Shown: positions 36,850 to 46,677, numbered from the stretch's first letter. The stretch is DNA of 64,000 nt from Stenotrophomonas cyclobalanopsidis (GCF_008710035.1 NZ_VYKI01000013.1:45067-109066); one strand, 5' to 3'. Made by a program: numbers and translations. The notes: generated from the letters alone by a model not told the origin.

Positions 36850-38040
36850 ATGGATGATGTTGCAGACCTGCGCCGGGTCGCCGTATTCGGCGCCACCGGC
36901 TCGATTGGCGCCTCCACGCTGGACGTGATCGCCCGCCACCCGCAGCGCTACCAGGCCACCGTGCTCGCTGCCGGCCGCCAGGTGCAGGCGCTGCTGGCGC
37001 TGTGCCGCCAGCACCGGCCCGCGCACGCGGTCATCGCCGACGAGAGCCTGTACGCCGAGCTGCGCGACGGCCTGCGCGACGCCGGCCTGGCCACCGAGGC
37101 CCACGCCGGCGCTGCCGCACTGGACCAGCTGGCCGCCAGCGATGCCTGCGACACCGTGGTGGCCGCCATCGTCGGTGCGGCCGGGCTGTCCTCGACCCTG
37201 GCGGCGGCCGCCGCCGGCAAGCGCATCCTGCTGGCCAACAAGGAATCGCTGGTGCTGGCCGGCGAGCTGCTGACCCGCACCGCCGAGCATGCCGGCGCCG
37301 AGATCATCCCGATCGACAGCGAGCACAGCGCGATCTTCCAGTGCCTGCGCTCGCGCGATGCCAGCCTGGACGGGGCCGGCGTGCGCCGGATCCTCCTGAC
37401 CGCCTCGGGCGGCCCGTTCCGTGGCCGCAGCCGCGCCGAACTGGAGCAGGTGACCCCAGCCCAGGCCGTTGCCCACCCGAAGTGGTCCATGGGCCCGAAG
37501 ATCTCGGTCGATTCGGCGACGTTGATGAACAAAGGCCTGGAAGTGATCGAGGCGCACCACCTGTTCAAGGTGCCCGGAGAGCGCATCGAGGTGCTGGTCC
37601 ACCCGCAGAGCCTGGTCCATTCGCTGGTCGAGTTCGTCGACGGCTCGACCCTGGCCCAGCTGGGCCTGCCGGACATGCGCACCACCCTGGCCGTGGGCCT
37701 GGGCTGGCCGCAGCGCATCGAATCGGGCGTGTCCGGGCTGGACCTGCTGGCCCAGGGCCGGCTCGATTTCGAAGCCCCGGACACCGAGGCCTTCCCCTGC
37801 CTGGCCCTGGCCTGGCAGGCGATGCAGGCCGGCGGCACCGCTCCGGCCGTGCTGAACGCGGCCAATGAAGAGGCTGTTTCAGCGTTTCTTCAGGGCCGGA
37901 TCGGTTTCCTGAGCATTCCCGCACTGGTTGCTAACGCTCTTTCAACACTGCCGACCGAAGCAGCCGATACACTGGACGGCCTGTTGTCCGCCGACCAGCG
38001 GGCCCGCCAGTTGACCCTGAACGCCATCGACGCCGCCTGA
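36850..38040 (+). CDS. dxr: 1-deoxy-D-xylulose 5-phosphate reductoisomerase
   Basis: Second enzyme of the MEP isoprenoid pathway, NADPH-dependent; 396 residues. NADPH-binding motif [14 protein letters not shown] near the N-terminus, catalytic-region motifs [13 protein letters not shown] and [12 protein letters not shown], and [14 protein letters not shown] with metal and substrate contacts. It starts 2 bp after cdsA and feeds IPP to UppS, encoded two genes upstream. Confidence 0.96.
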   Translation: MDDVADLRRVAVFGATGSIGASTLDVIARHPQRYQATVLAAGRQVQALLALCRQHRPAHAVIADESLYAELRDGLRDAGLATEAHAGAAALDQLAASDACDTVVAAIVGAAGLSSTLAAAAAGKRILLANKESLVLAGELLTRTAEHAGAEIIPIDSEHSAIFQCLRSRDASLDGAGVRRILLTASGGPFRGRSRAELEQVTPAQAVAHPKWSMGPKISVDSATLMNKGLEVIEAHHLFKVPGERIEVLVHPQSLVHSLVEFVDGSTLAQLGLPDMRTTLAVGLGWPQRIESGVSGLDLLAQGRLDFEAPDTEAFPCLALAWQAMQAGGTAPAVLNAANEEAVSAFLQGRIGFLSIPALVANALSTLPTEAADTLDGLLSADQRARQLTLNAIDAA

Positions 38041-38095
38041 ACGCCACGCCCATACCGCATGACGCCGCTGCCATTGCCCGCCACCGTGAGCCTGC

Positions 38096-39454
38096 ATGAC
38101 TGACTTCATCGGATCGGTCTGGTGGATGATCGTCAGCCTCGGGCTGCTGGTCACCTTCCACGAATTCGGGCACTACGCGGTGGGCCGCCTCTGCGGGGTG
38201 AAGGTGCTGCGCTTCTCGGTCGGCTTCGGCCGCCCGCTGTGGTCGCGCCGCGACAAGCACGGCACCGAGTTCGCCATCGCCGCTCTGCCGCTGGGCGGCT
38301 ATGTGAAGTTCCTCGACGAGCGCGAGGTCGAGGTCCACCCGCATGAGCGCGGGCAGGCCTTCAACCACAAGACCGTCTGGCAGCGCATCGCGATCGTTGC
38401 CGCCGGCCCCATCGCCAACCTGCTGCTGTGCATCCTGCTGCTGTGGGCGATGTTCGTGATCGGCAAGCAGGATTATTCGGCCACCATCGGCCGCACCAAC
38501 GGCATCGCCGCCAGCGCCGGCCTGGCCAGCGGCGACCGCGTGCTGCGCGTGGACGACCGCGACGTGGTCACCCTGGGCGATGCCAGCATGGCCCTGACCG
38601 CGGCGGCGATGGACCGGCGTGACGTGACCCTGGAGGTGCTGGACGGCAGTGACCAGGTGCGCAAGCGCACGCTGCCGCTGTCGCAGCTGCCGGCCGGCTT
38701 CGATGAACGCCGTGTGCCGAGCCTGGCCGGCCTGCAGTGGCAGGCATCGCTGCAACCGGCGCAGGTGGACAGCCTGACCGCCGATTCGGCCGTGGCCGGC
38801 CTGCTGCAGCCGGGTGACCTGATCGTGGCCATCGACGGCCAGCGCATCGACGGCGCGGACCAGGTCAGCGCGCAGATCCAGGAACTGGGCCGCCGTGGTG
38901 GCCCGGGCATGATCGAAGTGCTGCGCGGTGGCGAGCGCCTGGCGCTGGAAGTGACCCCGCGCGCGGGCAAGGACGGCCAGGGCAAGCCGGTCTGGCAGAT
39001 CGGCGTGGGCTTCTCCGGCGCCTTCAGCCCCGCCTACGACACCCTGATGCGCTACGGGCCGCTCGATGCGGTGACCGTGGCCGTGCGCGAGACCGGCCGC
39101 CTGGCCTCCGATTCGCTGGGCATGATGGCCCGTATCGTCACCGGCAAAGCCTCGCTGCAGAACGTTTCCGGCCCGGTCACCATCGCCCGCGTGGCCAATG
39201 TTTCGGCCAAACGCGGCCTCGATTGGTTCCTGCAGTTCCTTGCCCTGCTGTCGCTCAGCCTGTGCATCATCAACCTGCTGCCGATTCCCATCTTGGACGG
39301 CGGGCACCTGCTGTATTACCTTATCGAGTTGGTCAAGGGCAGCCCGCTGAGCGAGCGTGCCATCGCCGCAGGTCAGTACATCGGCCTTGCATTGCTGGCC
39401 GGGCTGATGGGGCTGGCGTTCTACAACGACATCCTCGGCCTGGTCCCGCGATGA
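38096..39454 (+). CDS. rseP: RIP zinc metalloprotease RseP (site-2 protease)
   Basis: Inner-membrane protease of 452 residues that cleaves the anti-sigma factor RseA and remnant signal peptides. Zinc motif HEFGH in the first membrane segment, two periplasmic PDZ-like regions (about 115-195 and 200-290), and the C-terminal LLPIPILDGGHLLYYLIE motif (NxxPxxxLDG) with the third metal ligand. The terminal codons overlap a possible upstream ATG of bamA (ATGA at 39451). Confidence 0.95.
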   Translation: MTDFIGSVWWMIVSLGLLVTFHEFGHYAVGRLCGVKVLRFSVGFGRPLWSRRDKHGTEFAIAALPLGGYVKFLDEREVEVHPHERGQAFNHKTVWQRIAIVAAGPIANLLLCILLLWAMFVIGKQDYSATIGRTNGIAASAGLASGDRVLRVDDRDVVTLGDASMALTAAAMDRRDVTLEVLDGSDQVRKRTLPLSQLPAGFDERRVPSLAGLQWQASLQPAQVDSLTADSAVAGLLQPGDLIVAIDGQRIDGADQVSAQIQELGRRGGPGMIEVLRGGERLALEVTPRAGKDGQGKPVWQIGVGFSGAFSPAYDTLMRYGPLDAVTVAVRETGRLASDSLGMMARIVTGKASLQNVSGPVTIARVANVSAKRGLDWFLQFLALLSLSLCIINLLPIPILDGGHLLYYLIELVKGSPLSERAIAAGQYIGLALLAGLMGLAFYNDILGLVPR

Positions 39455-39528
39455 ACTTTTCCACGTTTTTGGCGTCTACAGCGCCGGCATCCCGTACCAA
39501 TGAAATCGACCTTCCTACCGGACGTGAC

Positions 39529-41892
39529 ATGACGCGACTCCCCAATCGCCGCCTGCTGGCCCTCGCCCTCGCCGCCGTCACCGGCGCTCCCGCCCTGGCC
39601 CAGGCAGCCGAGCCCTTCACTGTCAGCGACATCCGCGTCGACGGCCTGCAGCGCATCAGTTCGGGTACGGTGTTCACGTACCTGCCGGTGGAACGTGGCG
39701 AGACGGTCACCGACAGCAAGGTCGGCGAGACCATCCGCGCCCTCTACAAGACCGGCTTCTTCGAAGACGTGCAGCTGGACCGGCAGGGCAACATCCTGGT
39801 CGTGACCGTCAAGGAACGCCCGGCGATCAACAAGCTGACCGTGACCGGCAACAAGGACATCAAGTCCGACCAGCTGCTCAAGGGCCTGTCCGACATCGGC
39901 CTGACCGAGGGTGGCACCTTCGACCGCCTGAGCCTGGACCGCGTGACGCAGGAGCTGCGCCGCCAGTACAACGACCGTGGCAAGTACAACGTCGAGATCA
40001 CCCCGACGGTGAGCCCGCTGGACCGCAACCGCGTGGACATCGCCATCGCGATCAAGGAAGGCAAGGCCGCCAAGATCCAGCACGTCAACCTGGTCGGTAC
40101 CGAGAAGTACGACAGCAAGGACATCCTGGAAACCTGGGAATCGAAGGAACACAACTGGGCGTCGTGGTACCGCCGCGATGACCAGTACTCCAAGGAAAAG
40201 CTGTCCGGCGACCTGGAAAAGCTGAACTCCTGGTACCTGGACCGCGGCTACGTCGACTTCAGCATCGATTCGACCCAGGTCTCGATCAGCCCGGACAAGC
40301 GCGACATGTTCGTGACGGCCGGCGTGACTGAAGGCAACCAGTACAAGATCTCCGAGATCAAGGTCAGCGGTGACACCGTCCTGCCGCAGGAAGACGTCGA
40401 GCGCATGGTCATCCAGAAGTCCGGCGACACGTTCTCGCGTGCGCTGCTGGAGTTCAGCTCCGACGCGATCACCAATTCGCTGTCCAACATCGGCTACGCG
40501 TTCGCCAAGGTGAACCCGATCCCGACCACCAACCGTGCCGAGCAGACCGTCGCGGTGAACATGCAGGTCGTCCCCGGCCCGCGTGTGTCGGTGCGCCGCA
40601 TCATCTTCAAGGGCAACACGCGCACCTCCGACGAAGTGATGCGTCGCGAAATGCGCCAGTTCGAGAACAGCTGGTACTCGCAGGCGGCGATCGACCGTTC
40701 CAAGATCCGCCTGCAGCGCCTGGGCTACTTCGAGTCGGTGGACGTCGAAACCCCGCCGGTCAGTGGCAGCAACGACCAGGTCGACGTGGTCTACAACGTC
40801 AAGGAAACCACCTCGGGCAGCTTCGTGTTCGGCCTGGGCTATTCGCAGTCCTACGGCATGACCACCTCGGTGCAGCTGTCGCAGAACAACTTCCTCGGCG
40901 GCGGCAACCGTGTGTCGGTGGAAGCCTCGCGCAGCAGCTACCTGCAGCGCTACGGCTTCAGCTACACCAATCCGTACTTCACCGATGACGGTGTGTCGCT
41001 GGGCTACAACCTGTCCTGGCGCGAACTGGATTACTCCGACTTCAACACCGCGCAGTACAACAGCACCAACGGTGCCGCGCAGGTGGTGTTCGGCGTGCCG
41101 CTCACCGAGACCGACACCGTCTCGCTGATGTTCGGCATCGACAGCAACCAGATCACCACCTACACCGGCACCACTCCGCAGTCGATCGTTGACTACATCA
41201 ACGTGATGGGCAGCAAGACCTTCCATGCCTGGCGCACGGAACTGGGCTGGGCGCGCGACTCGCGCAACGACTATTTCATGCCGACCCGCGGTACCTACCA
41301 GCGCGTGGGCCTGGAAACCACCCTGCCCGGCTCGACCGTCGAGTACTTCAAGCTGAACTACCAGATCAGCAAGTACTGGCCGATCATTCCGTCGCTGGTC
41401 ATCAACACCCGCGCCGAAATCGGTTATGGCGACAGCTATGGCAAGGACAAGACCGCCATCGTGCCGGATGAGAACGGCAATCTTCGCGAAGTGACCGCAT
41501 CGGGCCTGCCGTTCTACGAGAACTTCTACGCCGGCGGTACCAACTCGGTGCGCGGCTTCGAAGACAACACGCTGGGCCCGCGCGAAGTGACCCGCAGCTA
41601 CCCCAACGGCCAGCCACTGGGTGGTTCGCTGAAGACCGTCGGTTCGGTCGAAGCCTACTTCCCGCGCCTGTTCGACAGCCCGTCGGCACGCGTGTCGGCC
41701 TTCGTCGACTTCGGCAACGTCTACAACGGCGTGGACAACTTCAAGGCCAACGAGCTGCGCGTGTCCACCGGTGTGGCCCTGCTGTGGCGCGCCCCGGTCG
41801 GCCCGATCTCGATCAGCTACGCGTTCCCGCTGAAGAAGGAAGACGGCGACGAGATTGAACGCCTGCAATTTACGTTTGGTGGCCAGTTCTAA
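39529..41892 (+). CDS. bamA: outer-membrane protein assembly factor BamA
   Basis: Core of the BAM complex that inserts beta-barrel proteins; 787 residues. A signal peptide (MTRLPNRRLLALALAAVTGA, cleavage near AQAAEP) is followed by five POTRA domains to about residue 420 and a 16-strand barrel with RGFEDNTLGPR (the conserved VRGF loop), ending in Phe (FTFGGQF). An ATG at 39451 overlaps the rseP stop (ATGA) and could allow coupled translation, but it would put 26 polar residues before the signal peptide, so 39529 is preferred. The stop lies within a hairpin. Confidence 0.94.
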   Translation: MTRLPNRRLLALALAAVTGAPALAQAAEPFTVSDIRVDGLQRISSGTVFTYLPVERGETVTDSKVGETIRALYKTGFFEDVQLDRQGNILVVTVKERPAINKLTVTGNKDIKSDQLLKGLSDIGLTEGGTFDRLSLDRVTQELRRQYNDRGKYNVEITPTVSPLDRNRVDIAIAIKEGKAAKIQHVNLVGTEKYDSKDILETWESKEHNWASWYRRDDQYSKEKLSGDLEKLNSWYLDRGYVDFSIDSTQVSISPDKRDMFVTAGVTEGNQYKISEIKVSGDTVLPQEDVERMVIQKSGDTFSRALLEFSSDAITNSLSNIGYAFAKVNPIPTTNRAEQTVAVNMQVVPGPRVSVRRIIFKGNTRTSDEVMRREMRQFENSWYSQAAIDRSKIRLQRLGYFESVDVETPPVSGSNDQVDVVYNVKETTSGSFVFGLGYSQSYGMTTSVQLSQNNFLGGGNRVSVEASRSSYLQRYGFSYTNPYFTDDGVSLGYNLSWRELDYSDFNTAQYNSTNGAAQVVFGVPLTETDTVSLMFGIDSNQITTYTGTTPQSIVDYINVMGSKTFHAWRTELGWARDSRNDYFMPTRGTYQRVGLETTLPGSTVEYFKLNYQISKYWPIIPSLVINTRAEIGYGDSYGKDKTAIVPDENGNLREVTASGLPFYENFYAGGTNSVRGFEDNTLGPREVTRSYPNGQPLGGSLKTVGSVEAYFPRLFDSPSARVSAFVDFGNVYNGVDNFKANELRVSTGVALLWRAPVGPISISYAFPLKKEDGDEIERLQFTFGGQF

Positions 41893-42051
41893 CTGGCCCC
41901 CAAACGTTCCCACGGTTTGCGATGCAAACCGCGGGGCCTATCCTGCTCCCTATCCCCCGCGCCGTTACGCATGCCATCCATGGCATGCGCCCTTCGGGCC
42001 GTTGCATGGCAACGTTGGGAATCGCTCCTGCGATTCCCAGGGGCGCGCCCC
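41881..42051 (+). other. chain of perfect short hairpins after bamA, candidate structured RNA
   Basis: Consecutive perfect stems on the bamA strand: GGCCAGTT/AACTGGCC at 41881-41898 (includes the bamA stop), CGGTTTGC/GCAAACCG at 41913-41931, CGCATGCCA/TGGCATGCG at 41968-41989, GCCC/GGGC at 41989-41999, GTTGC/GCAAC at 42001-42013, GGGAATCGC/GCGATTCCC at 42017-42038, and the palindrome GGGGCGCGCCCC at 42040-42051. None has a GTAG end. No ORF here is convincing. It could be a 3' UTR structure, a processed RNA or a composite repeat. Confidence 0.5.
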
Positions 42052-42091
42052 CCTTAACAGGAAGGGGCTCTCCACCAGACGGGTTACGAAG

Positions 42092-42114
42092 CGCCGGGCT
42101 CTGCCCGGCGTTTT
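42092..42114 (+). terminator. Rho-independent terminator after bamA
   Basis: Stem CGCCGGGC / GCCCGGCG around TCT, followed by TTTTCG. It would separate bamA from lpxD transcriptionally. Confidence 0.75.
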
Positions 42115-42140
42115 CGTTTGCGTTAACGCGTTCACACGCG

Positions 42141-42166
42141 GTGAGCCGAGCATGGCTCGGCTCTAC
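42141..42166 (-). repeat. SMAG unit, GCCGAGC subfamily
   Basis: GTGAGCCGAGCATGGCTCGG ending CTCTAC: inverted repeat with CTAC on the right. Confidence 0.8.
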
Positions 42167-42205
42167 AGAGGCTTCGAATGCTAGCCGCCCGCAGGAACGT
42201 GTCCA

Positions 42206-42309
42206 GAGGCGGGGGGTGGCCCTGGGCAGGACCGTTGGCGCCATGGATGGCGCCATCGAGCACCATGGAGGGGATTTTGCGTGTCCTGACCAGGGCCACC
42301 CGCCGCCTC
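42206..42309. repeat. 104-bp near-perfect inverted repeat with an internal hairpin
   Basis: Arms 42206-42232 and 42283-42309 pair at 25 of 27 positions (mismatches at 42213/42302 and 42226/42289). The 50-nt loop contains a second perfect hairpin, GGCGCCAT/ATGGCGCC around GG at 42237-42254. It lies between the bamA terminator and lpxD. No GTAG ends; it is larger than the SMAG units. Confidence 0.75.
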
Positions 42310-42346
42310 CACCCGGTAGCAGGAAGGCGCCGTGGAACCGCGCCGC

Positions 42347-42375
42347 ATGACCGGACTGGCTCCACACGTTAAACT
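42347..42375 (+). promoter_or_regulatory. putative promoter of lpxD, leaderless arrangement
   Basis: -35-like ATGACC at 42347-42352, a 17-bp spacer, and -10 TAAACT at 42370-42375. The predicted start coincides with the lpxD GTG at 42382, and there is no Shine-Dalgarno sequence. Confidence 0.35.
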
Positions 42376-42381
42376 CCCGCC

Positions 42382-43404
42382 GTGAATACTCCTACCTACA
42401 CCGCCCAGCAACTCGCCGATCAGTTCGGCCTGCAGGTCCATGGCGATCCCGCCACCGCCATCCGTGGCGTGGCCACCCTCGCCCATGCCGGTGCCGGCCA
42501 GCTGACCTTCCTTGCCAACCCGCGCTACCGCGCGCAGCTGGCCGACAGCCAGGCCTCGCTGGTGGTCCTGCGTGCCGAAGACGCCGAGGCCGCCCCCGGC
42601 GCCGCGCTCGTCGCCAAGGATCCCTACACCACCTTCGCCAAGATCGCCGCGCTGTTCGACGTCGCGCCGGTGCGTGAGCCGGGCATCCACCCCAGCGCGG
42701 TCATCGACCCGCAGGCCCAGGTGGCCGCCAGCGCCCACATCGGCCCGTTCGTCACCATCGGTGCGCGCAGCGTGGTCGGCGAGAACTGCATCATCGGCGC
42801 CGGCAGCATCATCGGCGAAGACTGCACCCTCGACAGTGGCTGCGAACTGATCGCCCGCGTCACCCTGGTCACCCGCGTGAAGCTCGGCAAGCGCGTGCGC
42901 ATCCATCCCGGCGCCGTGCTCGGTGCCGATGGCTTCGGCCTGGCGATGGACGCCGGCAAGTGGATCAAGGTGCCGCAGCTGGGTGGCGTGCGCATCGGCG
43001 ACGACTGCGAGATCGGCGCCAATACCTGCGTCGACCGCGGTGCGCTGGAAGACACCGTGCTCGCCGAAGACGTGCGCCTGGACAACCTGGTGCAGATCGC
43101 GCACAACGTGCAGATCGGCGCCCACTCGGCGATCGCCGGCTGCACCGGCATCGCCGGCAGCGCCAAGATCGGCCGTTATTGCCTGCTCGGCGGCGCCGTT
43201 GGCGTCGTCGGCCACCTGGAAATCTGCGACAAGGTCGTGATCACCGGTAAATCGGTGGTCCGCAACTCCATCACCGAGCCGGGCGAATATTCGTCCGGAA
43301 CGCCCCTGACCGACAACCGCACGTGGCGCAAGAACGCCGCGCGCTTCAAGCAGCTTGATGCACTGGCCCGTCGCATCCTGTCTGTGAGCAAGGAGAAAGA
43401 ATGA
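42382..43404 (+). CDS. lpxD: UDP-3-O-acylglucosamine N-acyltransferase
   Basis: Third step of lipid A synthesis: adds the second hydroxyacyl chain to UDP-3-O-acyl-GlcN. 340 residues with an N-terminal uridine-binding domain (about 1-105) and a left-handed beta-helix of hexapeptide repeats (about 105-300), including the HNVQIGAHSAIAGCTGIAG region with the catalytic His. The start codon is GTG at 42382 (MNTPTYTAQQLADQFG). The stop overlaps fabZ as ATGA. The usual upstream neighbour skp is absent here. Confidence 0.95.
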   Translation: MNTPTYTAQQLADQFGLQVHGDPATAIRGVATLAHAGAGQLTFLANPRYRAQLADSQASLVVLRAEDAEAAPGAALVAKDPYTTFAKIAALFDVAPVREPGIHPSAVIDPQAQVAASAHIGPFVTIGARSVVGENCIIGAGSIIGEDCTLDSGCELIARVTLVTRVKLGKRVRIHPGAVLGADGFGLAMDAGKWIKVPQLGGVRIGDDCEIGANTCVDRGALEDTVLAEDVRLDNLVQIAHNVQIGAHSAIAGCTGIAGSAKIGRYCLLGGAVGVVGHLEICDKVVITGKSVVRNSITEPGEYSSGTPLTDNRTWRKNAARFKQLDALARRILSVSKEKE

Positions 43405-43856
43405 GCCAGCCCCAGACCCTGCCGGACATGGCACAGATCCAGACGCTGCTGCCGCACCGCTACCCGTTCCTGCTGGTCGACAAGGTTCTGTCGATCGACT
43501 ACGAAGCCCGCAGGATCGTCGCCACCAAGAACGTCAGCATCAACGAGCCGTTCTTCCAGGGCCACTTCCCCAACCAGCCGATCATGCCGGGCGTGCTGAT
43601 CATCGAAGCCATGGCCCAGGCCGGCGGCGTGCTGACCCAGCTCACCCTGGGCCGCGATTCGCAGTCCAAGCTGTTCTACATGGTCAAGGTCGACAAGGCC
43701 CGCTTCACCAAGCAGGTGGTGCCGGGCGACGTGCTGGAAATGCACGTCGAGATCAAGCGCGTGATCCGCAACATGGCCGTGTATGACTGCGTGGCCAAGG
43801 TCGACGGTGAAGTGGTCGCCTGCGCCGAGGTGCTGTGCGCCGGCACCCGCGAATGA
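43401..43856 (+). CDS. fabZ: 3-hydroxyacyl-[acyl-carrier-protein] dehydratase
   Basis: Fatty acid elongation dehydratase with a hot-dog fold, 151 residues. The catalytic His is in [15 protein letters not shown] and the catalytic Glu in [10 protein letters not shown]; the substrate-tunnel segment [11 protein letters not shown] is present. It competes with LpxA and LpxD for hydroxyacyl-ACP and is encoded between them. ATGA overlap with lpxD; lpxA starts 19 bp downstream. Confidence 0.96.
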   Translation: MSQPQTLPDMAQIQTLLPHRYPFLLVDKVLSIDYEARRIVATKNVSINEPFFQGHFPNQPIMPGVLIIEAMAQAGGVLTQLTLGRDSQSKLFYMVKVDKARFTKQVVPGDVLEMHVEIKRVIRNMAVYDCVAKVDGEVVACAEVLCAGTRE

Positions 43857-43875
43857 CCCTGTACGGAGGAACGAG

Positions 43876-44667
43876 ATGACCGATAGCGCTGCCCTGATCC
43901 ATCCCACCGCGGTGATCGATCCGTCGGCTCGACTGGCCGACGACGTCCGCGTGGGCGCGTTCACGATCATCGGGCCCGACGTCGAGATCGGCGCCGGCAC
44001 CGAAGTCGGTCCGCATTGCAGCATCCACGGCCCGACCCGGATCGGCCGCGACAACCGTTTCATCGGCCACGTCGCGGTCGGCGGCGAGCCGCAGGACAAG
44101 AAGTTCGCCGGTGAACGCACCGAACTGGTGATCGGCGACCGCAACGTGTTCCGCGAGTTCGTCACCCTCAACCGCGGCACCGGCGGCGGCGGTGGCATCA
44201 CCACCATCGGCAACGACAACTGGATGCTGGCCTACACGCACGTTGCCCACGACTGCCACGTCGGCAACTTCTGCGTGTTCTCCAACAACACCACCCTGGC
44301 AGGGCACGTCACCGTCGGCGACTACGTGATCATCAGCGGCTTCGCTGGTGCCCACCAGTTCTGCCGCATCGGTGCCCACGCCTTCCTCGGCATGGGCGCG
44401 CTGACCAACGGCGATGTGCCGCCGTTCACCATGGTCGGCACCGATTCGCTGGGCCGCCCGCGTGGCATCAACAGCGAAGGCCTGAAGCGCCGCGGCTTCG
44501 ATGCCGAGCGCATCTCGGCCATCAAGCGCGCCTACCGCACCCTGTACGTCGCCGGCCTGCCGCTGGCCGAAGCCAAGCAGCAGCTGGCCGAACAGGCCCA
44601 GGCCAGCGATGACGTCCGCTCCATGCTGGACTTCATCGAGCACACCGAAAGGCACCTGCTGCGATGA
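43876..44667 (+). CDS. lpxA: UDP-N-acetylglucosamine acyltransferase
   Basis: First committed step of lipid A synthesis, 263 residues. Hexapeptide-repeat beta-helix to about residue 190, with the catalytic His region [13 protein letters not shown] and the acyl-chain ruler region [17 protein letters not shown]-terminal helical domain follows. The start at 43876 has GGAGGAACG upstream; the frame is open earlier, inside fabZ. ATGA overlap with lpxB. Confidence 0.96.
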   Translation: MTDSAALIHPTAVIDPSARLADDVRVGAFTIIGPDVEIGAGTEVGPHCSIHGPTRIGRDNRFIGHVAVGGEPQDKKFAGERTELVIGDRNVFREFVTLNRGTGGGGGITTIGNDNWMLAYTHVAHDCHVGNFCVFSNNTTLAGHVTVGDYVIISGFAGAHQFCRIGAHAFLGMGALTNGDVPPFTMVGTDSLGRPRGINSEGLKRRGFDAERISAIKRAYRTLYVAGLPLAEAKQQLAEQAQASDDVRSMLDFIEHTERHLLR

Positions 44668-45923
44668 GCAGCACGACCGGCCAGGCGCCGGCCGGCGCTG
44701 CCGTCGTCCCGCTGGCCTCGATGGCCGGCAGCGTGCCGGCGCAGCGGGTGCTCAGCGAGCGCCCGTTGCGGATCGCGCTGGTGGCCGGCGAAGCCTCCGG
44801 CGACCTGCTCGGTGCGGGCCTGGTGCGCGAGCTGAAGGCCCGCTTCCCGCATGCCGAATTCGCCGGCATCGGCGGTGATGCCATGCGCACCGCCGGCTGC
44901 CAGACCTGGCACGACGCCAGCGAGCTGGCGGTGATGGGCCTGACCGAAGTGCTGCGCCACCTGCCGCGCCTGCTCAAGCTGCGCTCGGCGTTCCGTGAGC
45001 GTGCGCTGGAGTGGCAGCCGGATGTGTTCATCGGCATCGACGCCCCGGATTTCAACCTGGGCATCGAGCGCTGGCTGAAGCAGCGCGGCATTCCCACCGT
45101 GCACTACGTCAGCCCCTCGGTCTGGGCCTGGCGCGAGAAGCGTGCTGAGAAGATCGGCAGCAGTGCCGACCTGGTGCTGTGCCTGTTCCCGATGGAACCG
45201 CCCATCTATGCAAAGCACGGCATCGATGCGCGTTTTGTCGGCCACCCGATGGCCGATGACATTCCGCTGCACGGTGACCGCGATGCAGCCCGCGCCGCGC
45301 TCGGCCTGCCTGCCTCGGCCAAGGTGCTGGCGGTGCTGCCGGGCAGCCGCCTAGGCGAGATCTCGCGCCTGGGCGAACCGTTCTTCGAAGCCGCCTGGCA
45401 GGTCTCCGAACGCATCCCCGGCCTGCACGTGGTGGTGCCGGCGGCCAACGCCGCCTGCCGCCGCCTGATCGAGGAACAGCTGTCGCGCTCGGCGTTGCCG
45501 GTGGCGTACTCGCATGTCCTCGATGGCCAGGCACGCACGGCGATGATCGCCGCCGACGTGGTGGTGCTGGCGTCCGGCACGGCCACCCTGGAGGCGATGC
45601 TGGTGAAGCGGCCGATGGTGGTCGGCTACCGGGTCAACGAACTGACCTACCGCCTGGTAAAGGCGCTGGGGCTGATCAAGGTCGACCGCTTCGCCCTGCC
45701 CAACATCCTCGCCGCGCAGGATCTTGCCCCGGAACTGATGCAGCACGACTGCACCCCGGACAAGCTGGCGGCGGCCATCCAGCAGTGGTTCGACCACCCG
45801 CAGCGCACGGCCGACCTGCAGGGCACCTACGAGCGCCTGCACGAACGCCTGCGTCGCAATGCCTCCGCCCGTGCCGCCGACGCGGTGGGCGAGCTGCTGG
45901 TGCGCAACCAGGAACCCGCATGA
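44664..45923 (+). CDS. lpxB: lipid-A-disaccharide synthase
   Basis: GT-B fold glycosyltransferase (family GT19) of 419 residues that joins UDP-diacyl-GlcN and lipid X. Typical motifs: [56 protein letters not shown] and [20 protein letters not shown]. The first 35 residues are an Ala/Pro-rich extension before the family start. ATGA overlaps with lpxA upstream, and its end overlaps the rnhB start. Confidence 0.95.
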   Translation: MSSTTGQAPAGAAVVPLASMAGSVPAQRVLSERPLRIALVAGEASGDLLGAGLVRELKARFPHAEFAGIGGDAMRTAGCQTWHDASELAVMGLTEVLRHLPRLLKLRSAFRERALEWQPDVFIGIDAPDFNLGIERWLKQRGIPTVHYVSPSVWAWREKRAEKIGSSADLVLCLFPMEPPIYAKHGIDARFVGHPMADDIPLHGDRDAARAALGLPASAKVLAVLPGSRLGEISRLGEPFFEAAWQVSERIPGLHVVVPAANAACRRLIEEQLSRSALPVAYSHVLDGQARTAMIAADVVVLASGTATLEAMLVKRPMVVGYRVNELTYRLVKALGLIKVDRFALPNILAAQDLAPELMQHDCTPDKLAAAIQQWFDHPQRTADLQGTYERLHERLRRNASARAADAVGELLVRNQEPA

Positions 45924-46591
45924 GCCGTCGCGCTGCCGCTGCGGCCAGCCTGGCCCTGTTCGACGGCGCGGCGGTGGTCGAGCCGGAGCGTCTGGTGGCC
46001 GGCGTCGACGAAGCCGGCCGCGGGCCCTTGGCCGGCCCGGTGGCCGTCGCCGCCGTGGTGTTCGACCCGGCGCGGCCGCGCATCAACGGCCTGGACGATT
46101 CCAAGCAACTGACCGCGGCGCGCCGCGAACAGCTGCACGACCGCATCATTGAACGGGCCCTGGCCTGGAAAGTGGTGCTGGTGGACGTAAACGCCATCGA
46201 CCGCCTGAACATCTACCAGGCCACCCTGCAGGGCATGCGCGATGTAGTGGCGGCCGTGACCCACGTGGCCGGCTTCGCCCGCATCGATGGCAACGTCGTG
46301 CCCAAGGGCCTGGTGCTGCCGGCGCAGGCGCTGGTCGGCGGTGATGGCATCGACCGCGCGATCATGGCCGCCTCGATCCTGGCCAAGGTTTCGCGCGACC
46401 GCTACATGCAGGACTTGCACGTGCGGCACCCGCAGTACGGCTTCGACCAGCACAAGGGCTACGGCACCCCGGCCCACCTGGCCGCGCTGCGCACGCATGG
46501 CCCCTGCGACGAGCATCGCCGCAGCTTCGCGCCGGTGCGCGAATGCCTGGAAGTGCCGCAGGTTGTGGCCGCCGACATCGCGATTGCCTGA
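45920..46591 (+). CDS. rnhB: ribonuclease HII
   Basis: Removes ribonucleotides from RNA-DNA hybrids and misincorporated rNMPs; 223 residues. Active-site motif [14 protein letters not shown] (Asp-Glu) and later Asp residues ([11 protein letters not shown] and the [16 protein letters not shown] region). The ATG overlaps the lpxB stop (ATGA). It ends just before a SMAG unit and the dnaE promoter region. Confidence 0.95.
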   Translation: MSRRAAAAASLALFDGAAVVEPERLVAGVDEAGRGPLAGPVAVAAVVFDPARPRINGLDDSKQLTAARREQLHDRIIERALAWKVVLVDVNAIDRLNIYQATLQGMRDVVAAVTHVAGFARIDGNVVPKGLVLPAQALVGGDGIDRAIMAASILAKVSRDRYMQDLHVRHPQYGFDQHKGYGTPAHLAALRTHGPCDEHRRSFAPVRECLEVPQVVAADIAIA

Positions 46592-46597
46592 ACAACG

Positions 46598-46622
46598 GCC
46601 GCCGGGCATGGCCCGGCGCTAC
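46598..46622 (-). repeat. SMAG unit after rnhB, GCCGGGC subfamily
   Basis: GCCGCCGGGCATGGCCCGGC followed by GCTAC, 6 bp after the rnhB stop. Confidence 0.85.
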
Positions 46623-46677
46623 CATGAACGGGTGACCGCGCCCGGCGGATCCGCGCAATCGCTGCACCGTCAAGTCC

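Noticed and set aside
39421..41913. 830-codon minus-strand ORF opposite bamA
   Set aside because: Antisense shadow of bamA with the same biased composition.
42178..42372. Short ORFs on both strands in the bamA-lpxD gap as a possible skp remnant
   Set aside because: They translate the arms of the 104-bp inverted repeat and have no Skp-like sequence.
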